From Falsirhodobacter sp. 20TX0035 (GTDB taxonomy: Bacteria > Pseudomonadota > Alphaproteobacteria > Rhodobacterales > Rhodobacteraceae), in the NCBI RefSeq assembly GCF_028307215.1, contig NZ_JAQMHV010000001.1, positions 62,001-126,000 of the forward strand: 64,000 nt of DNA, given 5' to 3'. Under the pieces are notes generated by a model. It did not search any database. It worked only from the letters and a program-made list of their open reading frames with translations, and was not told the DNA's origin. The position numbers were made by a program, and so were the translations under genes. Each line of letters begins with the position of its first letter. The stretch's first letter is position 1. This document shows positions 20,648-29,500 of this stretch, piece by piece.

Positions 20648-21516
20648 GCCACCCCGCCCCGCAGGCGATCCCGCTGGCTGGCCAGCCAGTAGGCGGTGAT
20701 CAGGAGCGGCGCGCTCTGGATCTCTCCGCCCGCGATCCGGTTCATCAGGTCCGTGAAGGGGATCAGGTGGCCGCGGATGTCCTCCGCCTCCCCCTCCATC
20801 CCGAAGACGCCCGCCGCACCGTCCGGCAGATCCGCCATGCCCACATAGGCATAGACGAACTCCGCCTTCGCGCCCGGCGAAGGGTAGAAGGCGCTGGCCA
20901 GATGCAGCGCGCCAAGGGTCAGGTCCGCTTCCTCCACCGCCTCGCGGCGGGCGGTTTCCTCCGGCGGCTCGCCGGGATCGATGCGGCCGGCGATCGGCTC
21001 CAGCAGCCAGGGCTGCGGATCGTCGCGCCCCCAGGGGCCGGCGCGCCACTGTTCCACCAGCAGCACGCGGTCGCGCACCGGATCGTAGGGCAGCACCGTC
21101 ACCGCATCGCCCGAGATGAAGACGCCCCGGTTCACGACCTCGCTCATGCGGCCGTCGAAGCGGCGGAAGCGGACGTCATATTCCTCCACCGCGAAGTAGT
21201 GGGCATAGGGCTGGATGCGGCGCACCTCATCCACATCGCCGGGGGCAGCGTTATGGCGCAGACCGACGGGTGCGGGCGATCCCACGGCGCGCAGGCGGCT
21301 GGCGGCGGACACGCGCATCTGGCCCAGCCGTTTCCGGATCGCCTGCGGATCGCGCTGGCCCATCAGCGCCATCACGTCGCGCGCAAGGATCCTGCCCGCG
21401 TCGTCATCGGCCACGTCACCATCGGTGGCGGCGTGAAAGAACGCGTCGCGTTCGGCCTCTTGCGCCGGATCGTCGCCGCGCACGATGGCGTGCAGCCCTT
21501 GGGACAGTGCGGTCAT
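20638..21516 (-). CDS. NUDIX hydrolase, ADP-ribose pyrophosphatase-like
   Basis: A 292-residue protein with a perfect Nudix box at residues 177-199 (start GRIDPGE, core REAVEEAD) preceded by VLLVEQWRAGP, as in ADP-ribose pyrophosphatases (NudF type). It should hydrolyse nucleoside diphosphate derivatives using Mg2+. The first 100 residues are not part of the Nudix fold; residues about 45-100 resemble the linker of gamma-glutamylcyclotransferase-Nudix fusions that I recall from related bacteria, but the cyclotransferase part itself is missing. The ATG overlaps the cfa stop (ATGA). Confidence 0.87.
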   Translation of the reverse strand: MTALSQGLHAIVRGDDPAQEAERDAFFHAATDGDVADDDAGRILARDVMALMGQRDPQAIRKRLGQMRVSAASRLRAVGSPAPVGLRHNAAPGDVDEVRRIQPYAHYFAVEEYDVRFRRFDGRMSEVVNRGVFISGDAVTVLPYDPVRDRVLLVEQWRAGPWGRDDPQPWLLEPIAGRIDPGEPPEETARREAVEEADLTLGALHLASAFYPSPGAKAEFVYAYVGMADLPDGAAGVFGMEGEAEDIRGHLIPFTDLMNRIAGGEIQSAPLLITAYWLASQRDRLRGGVAGA

Positions 21517-22721
21517 GCGCGGGTCACCGTGACCTGCGTCACGTCGCAGTTTCCACACGCAAAGGTGCTGGCGCAGGCGGCAAGGTAGAAGTTCCACATG
21601 CGGCGGAAGCGGTCGTCAAAGCCCATGGTCTGTATCTCGTCCCATCTGTCGTTGAAGGTGGCGTACCACTGGCGCAGCGTGCGCGAATAGCTTTGCCCGA
21701 ATTCCCGCGATCCGTCGAACCGCAGCTGCGCCCGTTCCACCTCGCGCCGCAGCGCGGTGGGGGAGGGCAGCATCCCGCCCGGAAAGATGTAGCGCTGAAT
21801 GAAGTCGACCTCGTGACGGTAGGTCTGAAACCGGGCGTCGGACACGGTGATGATCTGCAGGGCGGCGCTGCGGCCCGGATGCAAGGCGTCGCGCACCGCG
21901 TCGAAATAGGCGGGCCAGTAGGCCTCGCCCACCGCCTCGAACATCTCGATCGAGGCGACGCCGTCATACCGCCCTTTTTCATCCCGATAGTCCTGAAGCT
22001 TCAGCGTCACGCGGTCGGACAGCCCCGCCCCGGCGATCCGCTTCACCGCGAAGTCGTATTGCGCCTGCGAGATGGTGAGCCCCGTCACCCGCAGCCCCCG
22101 TTCGGCCGCCGCGTATTCGGCAAAGCCGCCCCAGCCGCAGCCGATCTCCAGCACATGCTCGCCCGGCCGCACGTTCATCCGGTCCACGAGGGCCGCGTAT
22201 TTGCGGCGCTGCGCCTCCTCCAGCGTGTCCTCCCCCGTCTCAAACAGGGCCGAGGAGTAGGTCATCGTCCGGTCCAGCCACATCCGGTAGAAGTCGTTGC
22301 CCAGATCGTAGTGGTATTCGATGTTCCGCCGCGCCTGCGTCTTCGAATTCGACCTCATCCAATGGCGCAGGCGTTCATAGGCGCGCAGGAAGGCCTGACC
22401 CGGAAAGCCGTCATAGATGTGCTCGTGATCCATGTGGATCAGGTCCAGGAAGGCCTGAAGGTCCGGCGTGGACCATTCCCCGTCCATGTAGGCCTCGCAG
22501 AACCCCAGATCGCCTTCGCGCACCAGCCGGGCAAAGACGCCTGGGTCGTGGATGTGCAGTTCCGCGTCCGGGCCGGGCTGCGCGCCCTGATGGTCAAAAG
22601 CGCGACCATCGGGCAGCACGATCCGCAAATGGCCGTGGTCCAGCTTCCGCACCACGTCAAAGACCCGTTTGAAATAGCGCGGAAGTGCGGCCTCTCCCGC
22701 AACCGATGTCGGACCCGTCAT
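21513..22721 (-). CDS. Cyclopropane-fatty-acyl-phospholipid synthase family methyltransferase
   Basis: A 402-residue SAM-dependent methyltransferase. The family blocks are clear: HYDLGNDFYRMWLD, TYSSALFE, VLEIGCGWGG (SAM site), VTGLTISQAQYDFA and SIEMFEAVGE, then QRYIFPGGMLPS. It would methylenate or methylate unsaturated acyl chains of membrane phospholipids. The start at 22721 has GGGAGAAG upstream. Residue spacing is normal for the family. It sits 67 bases downstream of the photolyase gene and overlaps the Nudix gene; which of the several CfaA-type enzymes it is cannot be told. Confidence 0.93.
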   Translation of the reverse strand: MTGPTSVAGEAALPRYFKRVFDVVRKLDHGHLRIVLPDGRAFDHQGAQPGPDAELHIHDPGVFARLVREGDLGFCEAYMDGEWSTPDLQAFLDLIHMDHEHIYDGFPGQAFLRAYERLRHWMRSNSKTQARRNIEYHYDLGNDFYRMWLDRTMTYSSALFETGEDTLEEAQRRKYAALVDRMNVRPGEHVLEIGCGWGGFAEYAAAERGLRVTGLTISQAQYDFAVKRIAGAGLSDRVTLKLQDYRDEKGRYDGVASIEMFEAVGEAYWPAYFDAVRDALHPGRSAALQIITVSDARFQTYRHEVDFIQRYIFPGGMLPSPTALRREVERAQLRFDGSREFGQSYSRTLRQWYATFNDRWDEIQTMGFDDRFRRMWNFYLAACASTFACGNCDVTQVTVTRA

Positions 22722-22788
22722 GCGCTTCTCCCATCCATGCCATGGATGTGACCAAGTTTTTCCGCCTGCGACAAGCCCCGCCGCACGG

Positions 22789-24171
22789 TCACGGCTGACG
22801 CTGCCGGGCATAGGCCAGCAGCGCCCTTTCCCGCCCGCCCTTCAGGTCGATGATCGGTTCGGGGCGCGCCTTGGGGTCCAGCTTCCAACTGCGTGGCACG
22901 GCTTCGAAGAAGGCACGCAATTCGGGCGTGTCGGTCAGCCAGCGGTCGCGGTAGCGGCGCTTTGCGTCGAACTTCTCGGCCTGCGCGGCCGGGTTGAAGA
23001 TGCGGAAATAGGGCGAGGCGTCGGGCCCGCAGCCCGCCACCCATTGCCAGTTCAAGGCGTTGGAGGCCGGATCCCAGTCGATCAGCGTCTCCTCGAACCA
23101 GCGCGCGCCGACGCGCCAGTCGGTCAGCAGGTGCTTGGTCAGGAAGCTCGCCACGATCATGCGCGCGCGGTTGTGCATGGTGCCGGTGGCGAACACCTCG
23201 CGCAGGGCGGCGTCTACGATCGGCTCCCCGGTCTGGGCGCGGCGCCAGGCTTCGGCGTCGGGATTGTCCGCCCGCCAGGGGAAGCGGTCCCAGCCCTCGC
23301 GCCAGTGCTGGTCGGGCAGCGTGGGAACGTGCCACAGAAGATGATGGGCGAAGTCGCGCCAGGCCAGCTCGCGAAGAAACGTCTCGGCCCCCGGCGCGCC
23401 GTTTTGCAGCGCGTCCATGGCCGTGTGCCACAGGGTGCGCGGCCCGATCTCTCCATAGGTCAGGTTTTCCGACATGCCGGAGGTGGCGCGCGAGGTCATG
23501 TCGTCCCGTGCGCGGACATAGCCGTCCAGACCGTCCAGCAGCGCGCCCAGACGCCGCTGGGCCGCCGCCTCCCCCACCACGGCGAAACGGGCGACCACGT
23601 CAGCGCCGCGGTTCATGGCAGCGCCCATCCCCCATGTCTCCAGCCGGTCCGAGGCGGGCCAGCGGTCGGGCGGGTTCAGCCGGTCCGGCGTGGGTGCGGG
23701 CGCGTCCACGCCCATCTGGCGCAGCGTGTTCCAGAACGGGGTGTAGACCCTGTAGTAGCCGCCCGTCTTCGTCCGGATCGCGTCCGGCGCGTGTAGGGTA
23801 TGGCCGTGATGAACGACCACGCGCGGGCCTTCGGTCGCCGCCACGCGGTCGTCGCGGCGGCGGGACGCGGCGTCGTGCAGGCGGGTCAGATGGACCTCCT
23901 CGGCCCCTGTATCGTGCGCCAGATCGGTCAGAACCTGCACCGCATCGCCCCGCCGCAGGATCAGGCGGCTGCCCAGCCGTTCCAGCGTCTGCGCGAAGAC
24001 GCCGATCGCCTGCCCCAGCCGCCATTTCGGCGCGGCGGCCAGCGCCTCGGTTTCCGGGTCCAGGATGAAGACCGGGATCAGGGGGCGGCCGGTGGCCAGC
24101 GCCGCCGTCAGGGCCGGGTTGTCGCCGATCCGCAGGTCCCGCCGCAGCCAAAGAAGAACCGGGGCGGTCAT
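22789..24171 (-). CDS. phrB: Deoxyribodipyrimidine photolyase
   Basis: A 460-residue class I photolyase/cryptochrome: N-terminal antenna-binding domain (LLWLRRDLRIGDNPAL) and a FAD-binding helical domain (SENLTYGEIGPRTLW, TGEPIVDAALREVFATGTMHNR split over 340-365, and ALNWQWVAGCGPDA). It repairs UV-induced pyrimidine dimers using blue light. The ASPYFRIFNP block is typical of CPD photolyases. Its ATG overlaps the stop of the upstream oxidoreductase gene (ATGA), a coupling with no obvious functional link. Confidence 0.95.
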   Translation of the reverse strand: MTAPVLLWLRRDLRIGDNPALTAALATGRPLIPVFILDPETEALAAAPKWRLGQAIGVFAQTLERLGSRLILRRGDAVQVLTDLAHDTGAEEVHLTRLHDAASRRRDDRVAATEGPRVVVHHGHTLHAPDAIRTKTGGYYRVYTPFWNTLRQMGVDAPAPTPDRLNPPDRWPASDRLETWGMGAAMNRGADVVARFAVVGEAAAQRRLGALLDGLDGYVRARDDMTSRATSGMSENLTYGEIGPRTLWHTAMDALQNGAPGAETFLRELAWRDFAHHLLWHVPTLPDQHWREGWDRFPWRADNPDAEAWRRAQTGEPIVDAALREVFATGTMHNRARMIVASFLTKHLLTDWRVGARWFEETLIDWDPASNALNWQWVAGCGPDASPYFRIFNPAAQAEKFDAKRRYRDRWLTDTPELRAFFEAVPRSWKLDPKARPEPIIDLKGGRERALLAYARQRQP

Positions 24172-25145
24172 GCGGTCACGTTCACCACGGTGCGGCCCCG
24201 GACCCCGCCCTTCAGGATCGCCTCGGCCAGATCCGGCACGTCGCCAAGACCCACCTCCGTCACCGTCTGGCGGATCTTGTCCATCGGCATGTCCTGCGCG
24301 ATCCGGTCCCAGGCGCGCTGGCGCAGGGGCACGGGGCACATGACGGAATCGATGCCCAGCAGGTTCATCCCGCGCAACAGGAAGGGCAGCACGGTCGTGG
24401 ACAGCTCGGCCCCGCTCGCAAGCCCCACCGCCGCTACCGACGTGCCATAGCGCATCTGCGTCAGCACCCGCGCCAGCGTCATGCCCCCGACGGAATCGAT
24501 GCAGCCGGCCCATTGTTCATGATCCACCGGCCGTGCCGGCGGTTCGGCCAAGTCCGCGCGGGACACGATCCGCGTGGCCCCCAGACCCAGAAGGTAGTCG
24601 TTCACCGCCTCCCGCCCGCTGGAGGCGACGACGGTGTGACCCAGCGCCGCCAGCAGCGCCACGGCCACCGATCCGACACCGCCCGAGGCGCCGGTCACCA
24701 GCACCTCCCCCTCCGTCAGCCCGTGATCTTCCAGCGCCATCACGGCCAGCATCGCCGTGAACCCGGCCGTGCCCAGCGCCATCGCGTCGCGGGTGGACAG
24801 GCCCTTCGGCAGCGCCACCAGCCAGTCGCCCTTCACCCGGGCGCGCGTGGCGTATCCGCCCCAGTGCATCTCGCCCACGCGCCAACCCGTCAGCACCACC
24901 TTGTCGCCCACCGCGTGCCGCGGATCGTCCGAGGCCGTGACCGTGCCCGCGAAATCGATCCCCGCCACATGGGGCCAGCGCTTCACCGCGTCCCACTGCC
25001 GGGTCACGATCAGCCCGTCCTTGTAGTTGAGCGTGGAGTATTCGACGTCCACCGTCACGTCGCCCGCGGGCAGGCGGTCGTCGTCGATCTCGGTCACCTC
25101 GGGGCGGCCGTCGGCTTGCATCAGCAGGGCCCGGAACTGTGTCAT
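24168..25145 (-). CDS. AcuI/YhdH-type NADPH-dependent acryloyl-CoA reductase (quinone oxidoreductase family)
   Basis: A 325-residue medium-chain dehydrogenase/reductase without zinc ligands. STLNYKDGLIVTRQWDAVKRWP, PHVAGIDFAGTV, and VTGASGGVGSVAVALLAALG (NADPH-binding Gly-rich turn near residue 152) mark the YhdH/AcuI family, which in marine Rhodobacteraceae reduces the toxic acryloyl-CoA from DMSP breakdown. No DMSP gene (dddL, dmdA) is adjacent, so the substrate here is inferred from family only. First gene of the unit with photolyase, cfa and nudix. Confidence 0.85.
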   Translation of the reverse strand: MTQFRALLMQADGRPEVTEIDDDRLPAGDVTVDVEYSTLNYKDGLIVTRQWDAVKRWPHVAGIDFAGTVTASDDPRHAVGDKVVLTGWRVGEMHWGGYATRARVKGDWLVALPKGLSTRDAMALGTAGFTAMLAVMALEDHGLTEGEVLVTGASGGVGSVAVALLAALGHTVVASSGREAVNDYLLGLGATRIVSRADLAEPPARPVDHEQWAGCIDSVGGMTLARVLTQMRYGTSVAAVGLASGAELSTTVLPFLLRGMNLLGIDSVMCPVPLRQRAWDRIAQDMPMDKIRQTVTEVGLGDVPDLAEAILKGGVRGRTVVNVTA

Positions 25146-25303
25146 GCGGTCACTCCTTCGCGCTGCCTGTCAGGTAGAGGGATGGCACGGCTTGCCAAGG
25201 GCGCACAAGTTTCGGGCAAAGCCCGTCCGACGGGCGATCGGCACTGGACGCACCCCCGCCCCCGCCATAGGATTCGGGGCGATTTCCATGCTTTGAGGAT
25301 ACC

Positions 25304-26347
25304 ATGACCAAGACGCTTCTCGGCGCCGCCTCGGCCATCGCCCTTGCCCTTCCCGCCTTTGCCGCCGATCCCGACCTGATCGTGCTGGACTGGGCCGGCT
25401 TCGACGTGCCCGGCCTTGTGCAGGGCTATGCGGACAAGAACGGCGACGCGCCGACCTATTCGCTGTTCGGCGACGATGACGAGGCGTTCCAGAAGGTCGC
25501 CTCGGGCTTCCGTGCGGATGTGGGGCATCCCTGTTCGCAGATGGTGTCGAAATACCGCGACGCCGGGCTGATCGAACCGTGGGACGTCTCCCGCATCCCG
25601 GCCTATGACAAGATCGACGCCCGGTTTACGGATTCGCCGATCTTCAAGGATGACACCGGCGTCTGGTTCATCCCGACGGACTATGCCTACACCGCCGTCG
25701 CCTACAACCCCGACACGGTTCCGGAAGAGGATGTGCAGAGCCTCGAGGTCTTCAAGGATCCGAAATACGCGGGCCGCATCTCCCTTCCCGACAACACGGA
25801 CGACATCTGGGCGCTGGCCTATCTGGCAACGGGCGTGACCGACTGGACCAACGCGACGGACGAACAGTTCGAAGCGGCCGCCCAATGGCTGCGCGACGTG
25901 CATCCCAACGTCGTCGCCTACTGGGCGGACCCGGCCGAACTGACGCAGCTGATGGCCGGGGGCCAGGTACAGGTGGCGTGGTCGTGGAACGACGGCGTGG
26001 CGCTGATGCAGGAAGACAACTTCCCCATCGCCTTCAACCGTCAGGCGAAGGAGGGCGCATCCTCCTTCTTCTGCGGCTATGTGAACTTCAAGGGCGCTCC
26101 GGGCAACGAGGACAAGGCCTACGACTTCATCAACTCGTGGCTGGCCCCCGAATCCGCCCAGGTTCTGGTGGACAACATCGGCTATGCCCACACCAATCCC
26201 GACGGCATGGCCATGGTGTCGGAAGAGGATCTGAAGACCGCTTATCTGGACCCGGTCGAGGGCACGCTGCTGTCGCAGACGCCGATCGACAACCAGATGC
26301 GCGACCGCATGGTCCAGACCTTCGAGGAGATCAAGGCCGGGTTCTGA
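25304..26347 (+). CDS. Spermidine/putrescine-type ABC transporter substrate-binding protein (orphan)
   Basis: A 347-residue periplasmic protein with a Sec signal peptide (LGAASAIALALPAFAADP) and the PotD-like family 1 binding fold: GHPCSQMVSKYRDAGLIEPWD, WFIPTDYAYTAVAYNPD, and DNTDDIWALAYLATG. The mature protein would bind a polyamine or related organic cation. No ATPase or permease gene is next to it: the preceding gene is divergent and the next one is on the opposite strand. It must work with transporter components encoded elsewhere, or be regulatory. Confidence 0.88.
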   Translation: MTKTLLGAASAIALALPAFAADPDLIVLDWAGFDVPGLVQGYADKNGDAPTYSLFGDDDEAFQKVASGFRADVGHPCSQMVSKYRDAGLIEPWDVSRIPAYDKIDARFTDSPIFKDDTGVWFIPTDYAYTAVAYNPDTVPEEDVQSLEVFKDPKYAGRISLPDNTDDIWALAYLATGVTDWTNATDEQFEAAAQWLRDVHPNVVAYWADPAELTQLMAGGQVQVAWSWNDGVALMQEDNFPIAFNRQAKEGASSFFCGYVNFKGAPGNEDKAYDFINSWLAPESAQVLVDNIGYAHTNPDGMAMVSEEDLKTAYLDPVEGTLLSQTPIDNQMRDRMVQTFEEIKAGF

Positions 26348-26362
26348 TCCCCCGGCCCCGCG

Positions 26363-26695
26363 TCATTTCATCGGGTCGTGGCCCCAGTTCATCAGGGAAT
26401 AGCGCCAGTCGCTGTGTTCCATGTCGGACTGGGGCCCGCCCTGAGCCTTGTGGCGCTTGATGTAGCCCACGACCTTGCCCATGTGCGCCCAGTCGTCGTC
26501 CGACAGGTCCGCCTTCTTCGTGTCTTGGATCTTCAGGATATGACGGCCCGACTGATGGCCCGTGCTTTCGCCCTCGCCCCGCGTGTCGCCGACGCTGCGG
26601 CTTTCCTCCGTGTCCAGCCACCGCTTCAGCGCCGCCGGCGTCATGTTCACCAGCTTGGACCATTCGTCCCAGATGTCGTCATGCGATTTGGTCAT
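26363..26695 (-). CDS. DUF3140 family protein
   Basis: A 110-residue soluble protein matching DUF3140: LVNMTPAALKRWLDTEESRSVG, GESTGHQSGRHILKI and HSDWRYSLMNWGHDPMK are the conserved blocks. No function is established; the family is sometimes annotated as DNA-binding. The start at 26695 has AAGGAG seven bases upstream. It is convergent with the binding-protein gene and divergent from ssrA, whose promoter lies about 55 bases beyond its start. Confidence 0.86.
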   Translation of the reverse strand: MTKSHDDIWDEWSKLVNMTPAALKRWLDTEESRSVGDTRGEGESTGHQSGRHILKIQDTKKADLSDDDWAHMGKVVGYIKRHKAQGGPQSDMEHSDWRYSLMNWGHDPMK

Positions 26696-26748
26696 CGGCG
26701 TCTCCTTTGCCGTCGGGAAACCGCCCGACGGGCGGGAAGTTCCGCCCC

Positions 26749-26777
26749 TTGCCCCGCCCAAACCTTCGGCCTATATC
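26749..26777 (+). promoter_or_regulatory. Candidate housekeeping promoter of ssrA
   Basis: TTGCCC (26749-26754) and TATATC (26772-26777) are separated by 17 bases, close to the sigma-70 consensus, and would start transcription at about 26784, just before the tmRNA acceptor piece. This is a sequence-based prediction. Confidence 0.6.
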
Positions 26778-26783
26778 AGGGCT

Positions 26784-27100
26784 GTTCGGGCTTGCTCGGA
26801 CTATGGCGATAAACGCACCCGTAATAAGCGGATCGGACCCGGGGGCGGTACCCGGCGGCTCCACCAACACTCCCTCGTTGGGGGCGGAGGGGGCCGAAAC
26901 AGGATCGACGAACGTCTAAAGGGGCCAGCTTTCGCTCGGTGAGGTACCACCGTTATCGGTCCGAATTGTACAGTTGCCAACGACAACCGTGCTCCGATGG
27001 CCGTCGCTGCGTAAGCAGTGAAGGTTATCGAAACCTAAGTCCTTGCGCTTAGCCGCGTAAGGCGGGGCCCGCAGGAGCCTGGCAACAGAATCCTGCACCT
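26784..27100 (+). ncRNA. ssrA: tmRNA, circularly permuted two-piece form
   Basis: The gene is permuted, as in alphaproteobacteria. The 3' (acceptor) piece comes first and ends with GGCGGCTCC-A-CCA at 26866. After a 23-base spacer the 5' piece begins at 26890 with GGGGCCGAAACAGGATCGAC. The two halves pair into a 7-bp acceptor stem (26890-26896 with 26856-26862). The tag frame runs from GCC 26976 to GCG 27011 with TAA at 27012-27014 and encodes ANDNRAPMAVAA. The hairpin at 27071-27096 probably ends the coding piece. Both outer ends are estimates. It rescues stalled ribosomes and marks the nascent peptide for ClpXP. Confidence 0.95.
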
Positions 27101-27156
27101 CCCTTTCATTCCCGTGATCGACGTTCTATGCTTTCCAGCAGCAGCCGGAGGAGCGC

Positions 27157-27621
27157 ATGGCCAGTACGATCGATTATGGCAACCTGATGCATCGCGCGAT
27201 GCGCACGCTGATCCAGAACGTGCTGGAGGACGTGGCCCGCGACGGCCTGCCGGGCGACCACCATTTCTTCATCACCTTCGACACGAACGCCGAAGGCGTG
27301 GAGATCGCCGACTGGCTGCGCATGCGCTACCCCGAGGAGATGACCGTCGTCATCCAGCACTGGTTCGACAACCTGGTCGTCACCGACGAAGGCTTCACGA
27401 TCACGCTGAACTTCGGCAACCAGCCCGAACCGCTGGCCATCCCCTTCGACGCCATCCGCACCTTTGTCGATCCGTCCGTCGAATTCGGCCTGCGCTTCGA
27501 GACGCAGGAGCAGGTCGATGAGGAGGACGGGGACGACGAGGATGACGGCCCGGACGACCTACCGCCCGACACCCCGCGCGGCGAGGCCGAGATCGTCAGC
27601 CTGGACAAGTTCCGCAAATAG
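27157..27621 (+). CDS. sspB: SspB, ClpXP adaptor for ssrA-tagged proteins
   Basis: A 154-residue protein of the alphaproteobacterial SspB family: the tag-binding beta core (HHFFITFDTNAEGVEIADWL, VVIQHWFDNLVV, PFDAIRTFVDPSVEFGL) is followed by a highly acidic linker (DEEDGDDEDDGPDD) and a short C-terminal motif (EIVSLDKFRK) that would dock to the ClpX zinc-binding domain. It delivers tmRNA-tagged polypeptides to ClpXP. The gene starts 57 bases after ssrA on the same strand, and has a strong GGAGGAG ribosome binding site. Confidence 0.93.
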   Translation: MASTIDYGNLMHRAMRTLIQNVLEDVARDGLPGDHHFFITFDTNAEGVEIADWLRMRYPEEMTVVIQHWFDNLVVTDEGFTITLNFGNQPEPLAIPFDAIRTFVDPSVEFGLRFETQEQVDEEDGDDEDDGPDDLPPDTPRGEAEIVSLDKFRK

Positions 27622-27711
27622 ACCCCGGCCGATCTGCCCGCATACCGCGGCATGCCGATTGATCTGATCGCCGGTCCGGCCTATCACATGGGCCAGCGAC
27701 AGGAGGATCAC

Positions 27712-29106
27712 ATGACCGCGACCCGCACCGAGACCGACAGCTTCGGCCCGCTTGACGTTCCCGCCGACAAGTACTGGGGCGCGCAGACGCAGCGCTCCAT
27801 CCAGAACTTCCCGATCGGCTGGGAAAAGCAGCCCGTCGCGATCATCCGCGCGCTGGGCGTCATCAAGAAGGCCTGTGCACTGGTGAACAAGGCGCAGGGC
27901 GACATGGACGCCAAGCTGGCCGACACCATCGCCGCCGCCGCGCAAGAGGTGATCGACGGCAAGTTTGACGACAACTTCCCGCTGGTCGTCTGGCAGACGG
28001 GGTCTGGCACCCAGTCCAACATGAACGCGAACGAGGTGATCTCGAACCGCGCGATCGAGATGCTGGGCGGCGAGATGGGGTCGAAGAAGCCCGTCCACCC
28101 GAACGACCACTGCAATATGGGCCAGTCGTCCAACGACACCTTCCCGACCGCGATGCACGTGGCCATCGGCATGATGGCCCGCGACACGCTGATCCCGGGG
28201 CTTGAGAAGCTGCACAAGGCGCTGGTCGCGAAGTCCGAAGAGTTCAAGGACATCATCAAGATCGGCCGCACCCACACGCAGGACGCGACGCCCCTGACGC
28301 TGGGCCAGGAATTCTCGGGCTACGCAAAACAGGTGGAAAAGGGGATCGAGCGGGTGAAGGCCTGCCTGCCCGACATCTACGAACTGGCGCAGGGCGGCAC
28401 CGCCGTCGGCACCGGCCTGAACACCCGCGTGGGCTGGGACACCCGCGTCGCAGCCGAAATCGCGACGATCACGGGCCTGCCCTTTGTCACCGCGCCCAAC
28501 AAGTTCGAGGCGCTGGCCGCGCATGACGCGATGGTCATGTTCTCGGGCGCGCTGAAGACGGTGGCCGCATCGCTGTTCAAGATCGCGAACGACCTGCGGC
28601 TGCTGGGCTCCGGCCCCCGCTCGGGCCTGGGCGAACTGATCCTGCCGGAGAATGAGCCGGGATCGTCCATCATGCCGGGCAAGGTGAACCCGACGCAGGC
28701 TGAGGCGCTGACCATGGTCTGCGCCCATGTCATGGGCAACGACGCCGCCGTGGGCTTCGCCGGAAGCCAAGGGCATTTCGAGCTGAACGTCTACAACCCG
28801 ATGATGTCCTACAACGTGCTGCAATCCATGCAGCTTCTGGGCGACGCGGCAGGTTCGTTCACGGACAACATGGTCGTGGGCACGCAGGCCAATACCGCGC
28901 GGATCGACAAGCTGATGAAGGAATCGCTGATGCTGGTCACGGCGCTGGCCCCCACCATCGGCTATGACAACGCGACCAAGGTGGCCAAGACCGCGCACAA
29001 GAACGGCACCACCCTGCGTGAGGAGGCGATCGCTCTCGGCCTCGTGGATGGTGAGACGTTCGACCGCGTGGTCCGTCCTGAAGACATGATCGGCCCGAAA
29101 GGCTGA
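27712..29106 (+). CDS. fumC: Fumarate hydratase class II
   Basis: A 464-residue fumarase: [22 protein letters not shown], the [16 protein letters not shown] block, [14 protein letters not shown] and the signature [11 protein letters not shown] near residue 320 are all present. It interconverts fumarate and L-malate in the TCA cycle and needs no iron-sulphur cluster. ATG 27712 follows AGGAGG; earlier in-frame ATGs are not used. It heads a three-gene operon, with the stop overlapping the start of the DUF4169 gene (TGATG). Confidence 0.97.
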   Translation: MTATRTETDSFGPLDVPADKYWGAQTQRSIQNFPIGWEKQPVAIIRALGVIKKACALVNKAQGDMDAKLADTIAAAAQEVIDGKFDDNFPLVVWQTGSGTQSNMNANEVISNRAIEMLGGEMGSKKPVHPNDHCNMGQSSNDTFPTAMHVAIGMMARDTLIPGLEKLHKALVAKSEEFKDIIKIGRTHTQDATPLTLGQEFSGYAKQVEKGIERVKACLPDIYELAQGGTAVGTGLNTRVGWDTRVAAEIATITGLPFVTAPNKFEALAAHDAMVMFSGALKTVAASLFKIANDLRLLGSGPRSGLGELILPENEPGSSIMPGKVNPTQAEALTMVCAHVMGNDAAVGFAGSQGHFELNVYNPMMSYNVLQSMQLLGDAAGSFTDNMVVGTQANTARIDKLMKESLMLVTALAPTIGYDNATKVAKTAHKNGTTLREEAIALGLVDGETFDRVVRPEDMIGPKG

Positions 29107-29291
29107 TGGGGAAGATCGTCAACCTGCGCGCCGTCCGCAAGACGCGCGAACGTGACGCGAAGCGCGCGCAGGGCGACACCAACGCCGCGAAGTTCGGCCT
29201 GACCAAGGCCGAACGTCACCGCCAGACGGCCGAGGCCGAGAAGGCCCGCCGCGATCTGGACGGGCACAAGACGGACCGCCCGACGGAATGA
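29106..29291 (+). CDS. DUF4169 family small basic protein
   Basis: A 61-residue, highly charged protein (GKIVNLRAVRKTRERDAKRA, AAKFGLTKAERHRQTAEAEKA) matching DUF4169, a family that follows fumC in many alphaproteobacteria. It is predicted to be helical, and its function is unknown. It overlaps fumC by one base upstream and the RHH-domain gene by four bases downstream (ATGA). Confidence 0.88.
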   Translation: MGKIVNLRAVRKTRERDAKRAQGDTNAAKFGLTKAERHRQTAEAEKARRDLDGHKTDRPTE

Positions 29292-29500
29292 ACGGGCCGG
29301 AAAAGCACTCCCTCACCCTGCACGGGCACCGCACCAGCGTGACGCTGGAGCCGGAATTCTGGAAGGCCTTCCGCGAGATTGCCGGGGAGGAAGGCAAACC
29401 GCTCAACCTCCTCGCGGCCGAGATCGACGCGGGCCGGGGGGAGGCGAACCTCGCCTCGGCCATCCGCGTCTTCGTGCTGCGGCGGTATCGCCCGGTCTAA
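29288..29500 (+). CDS. Ribbon-helix-helix domain protein
   Basis: A 70-residue protein whose core (HSLTLHGHRTSVTLEPEFW followed by AFREIAGEEGKPLNLLAAEID) matches the RHH_4-type ribbon-helix-helix domain, so it probably binds DNA as a dimer. It is the third gene of the fumC operon and might regulate it, but that is speculation. The stop codon shares bases with the stop of the convergent ccdA. Confidence 0.85.
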   Translation: MNGPEKHSLTLHGHRTSVTLEPEFWKAFREIAGEEGKPLNLLAAEIDAGRGEANLASAIRVFVLRRYRPV

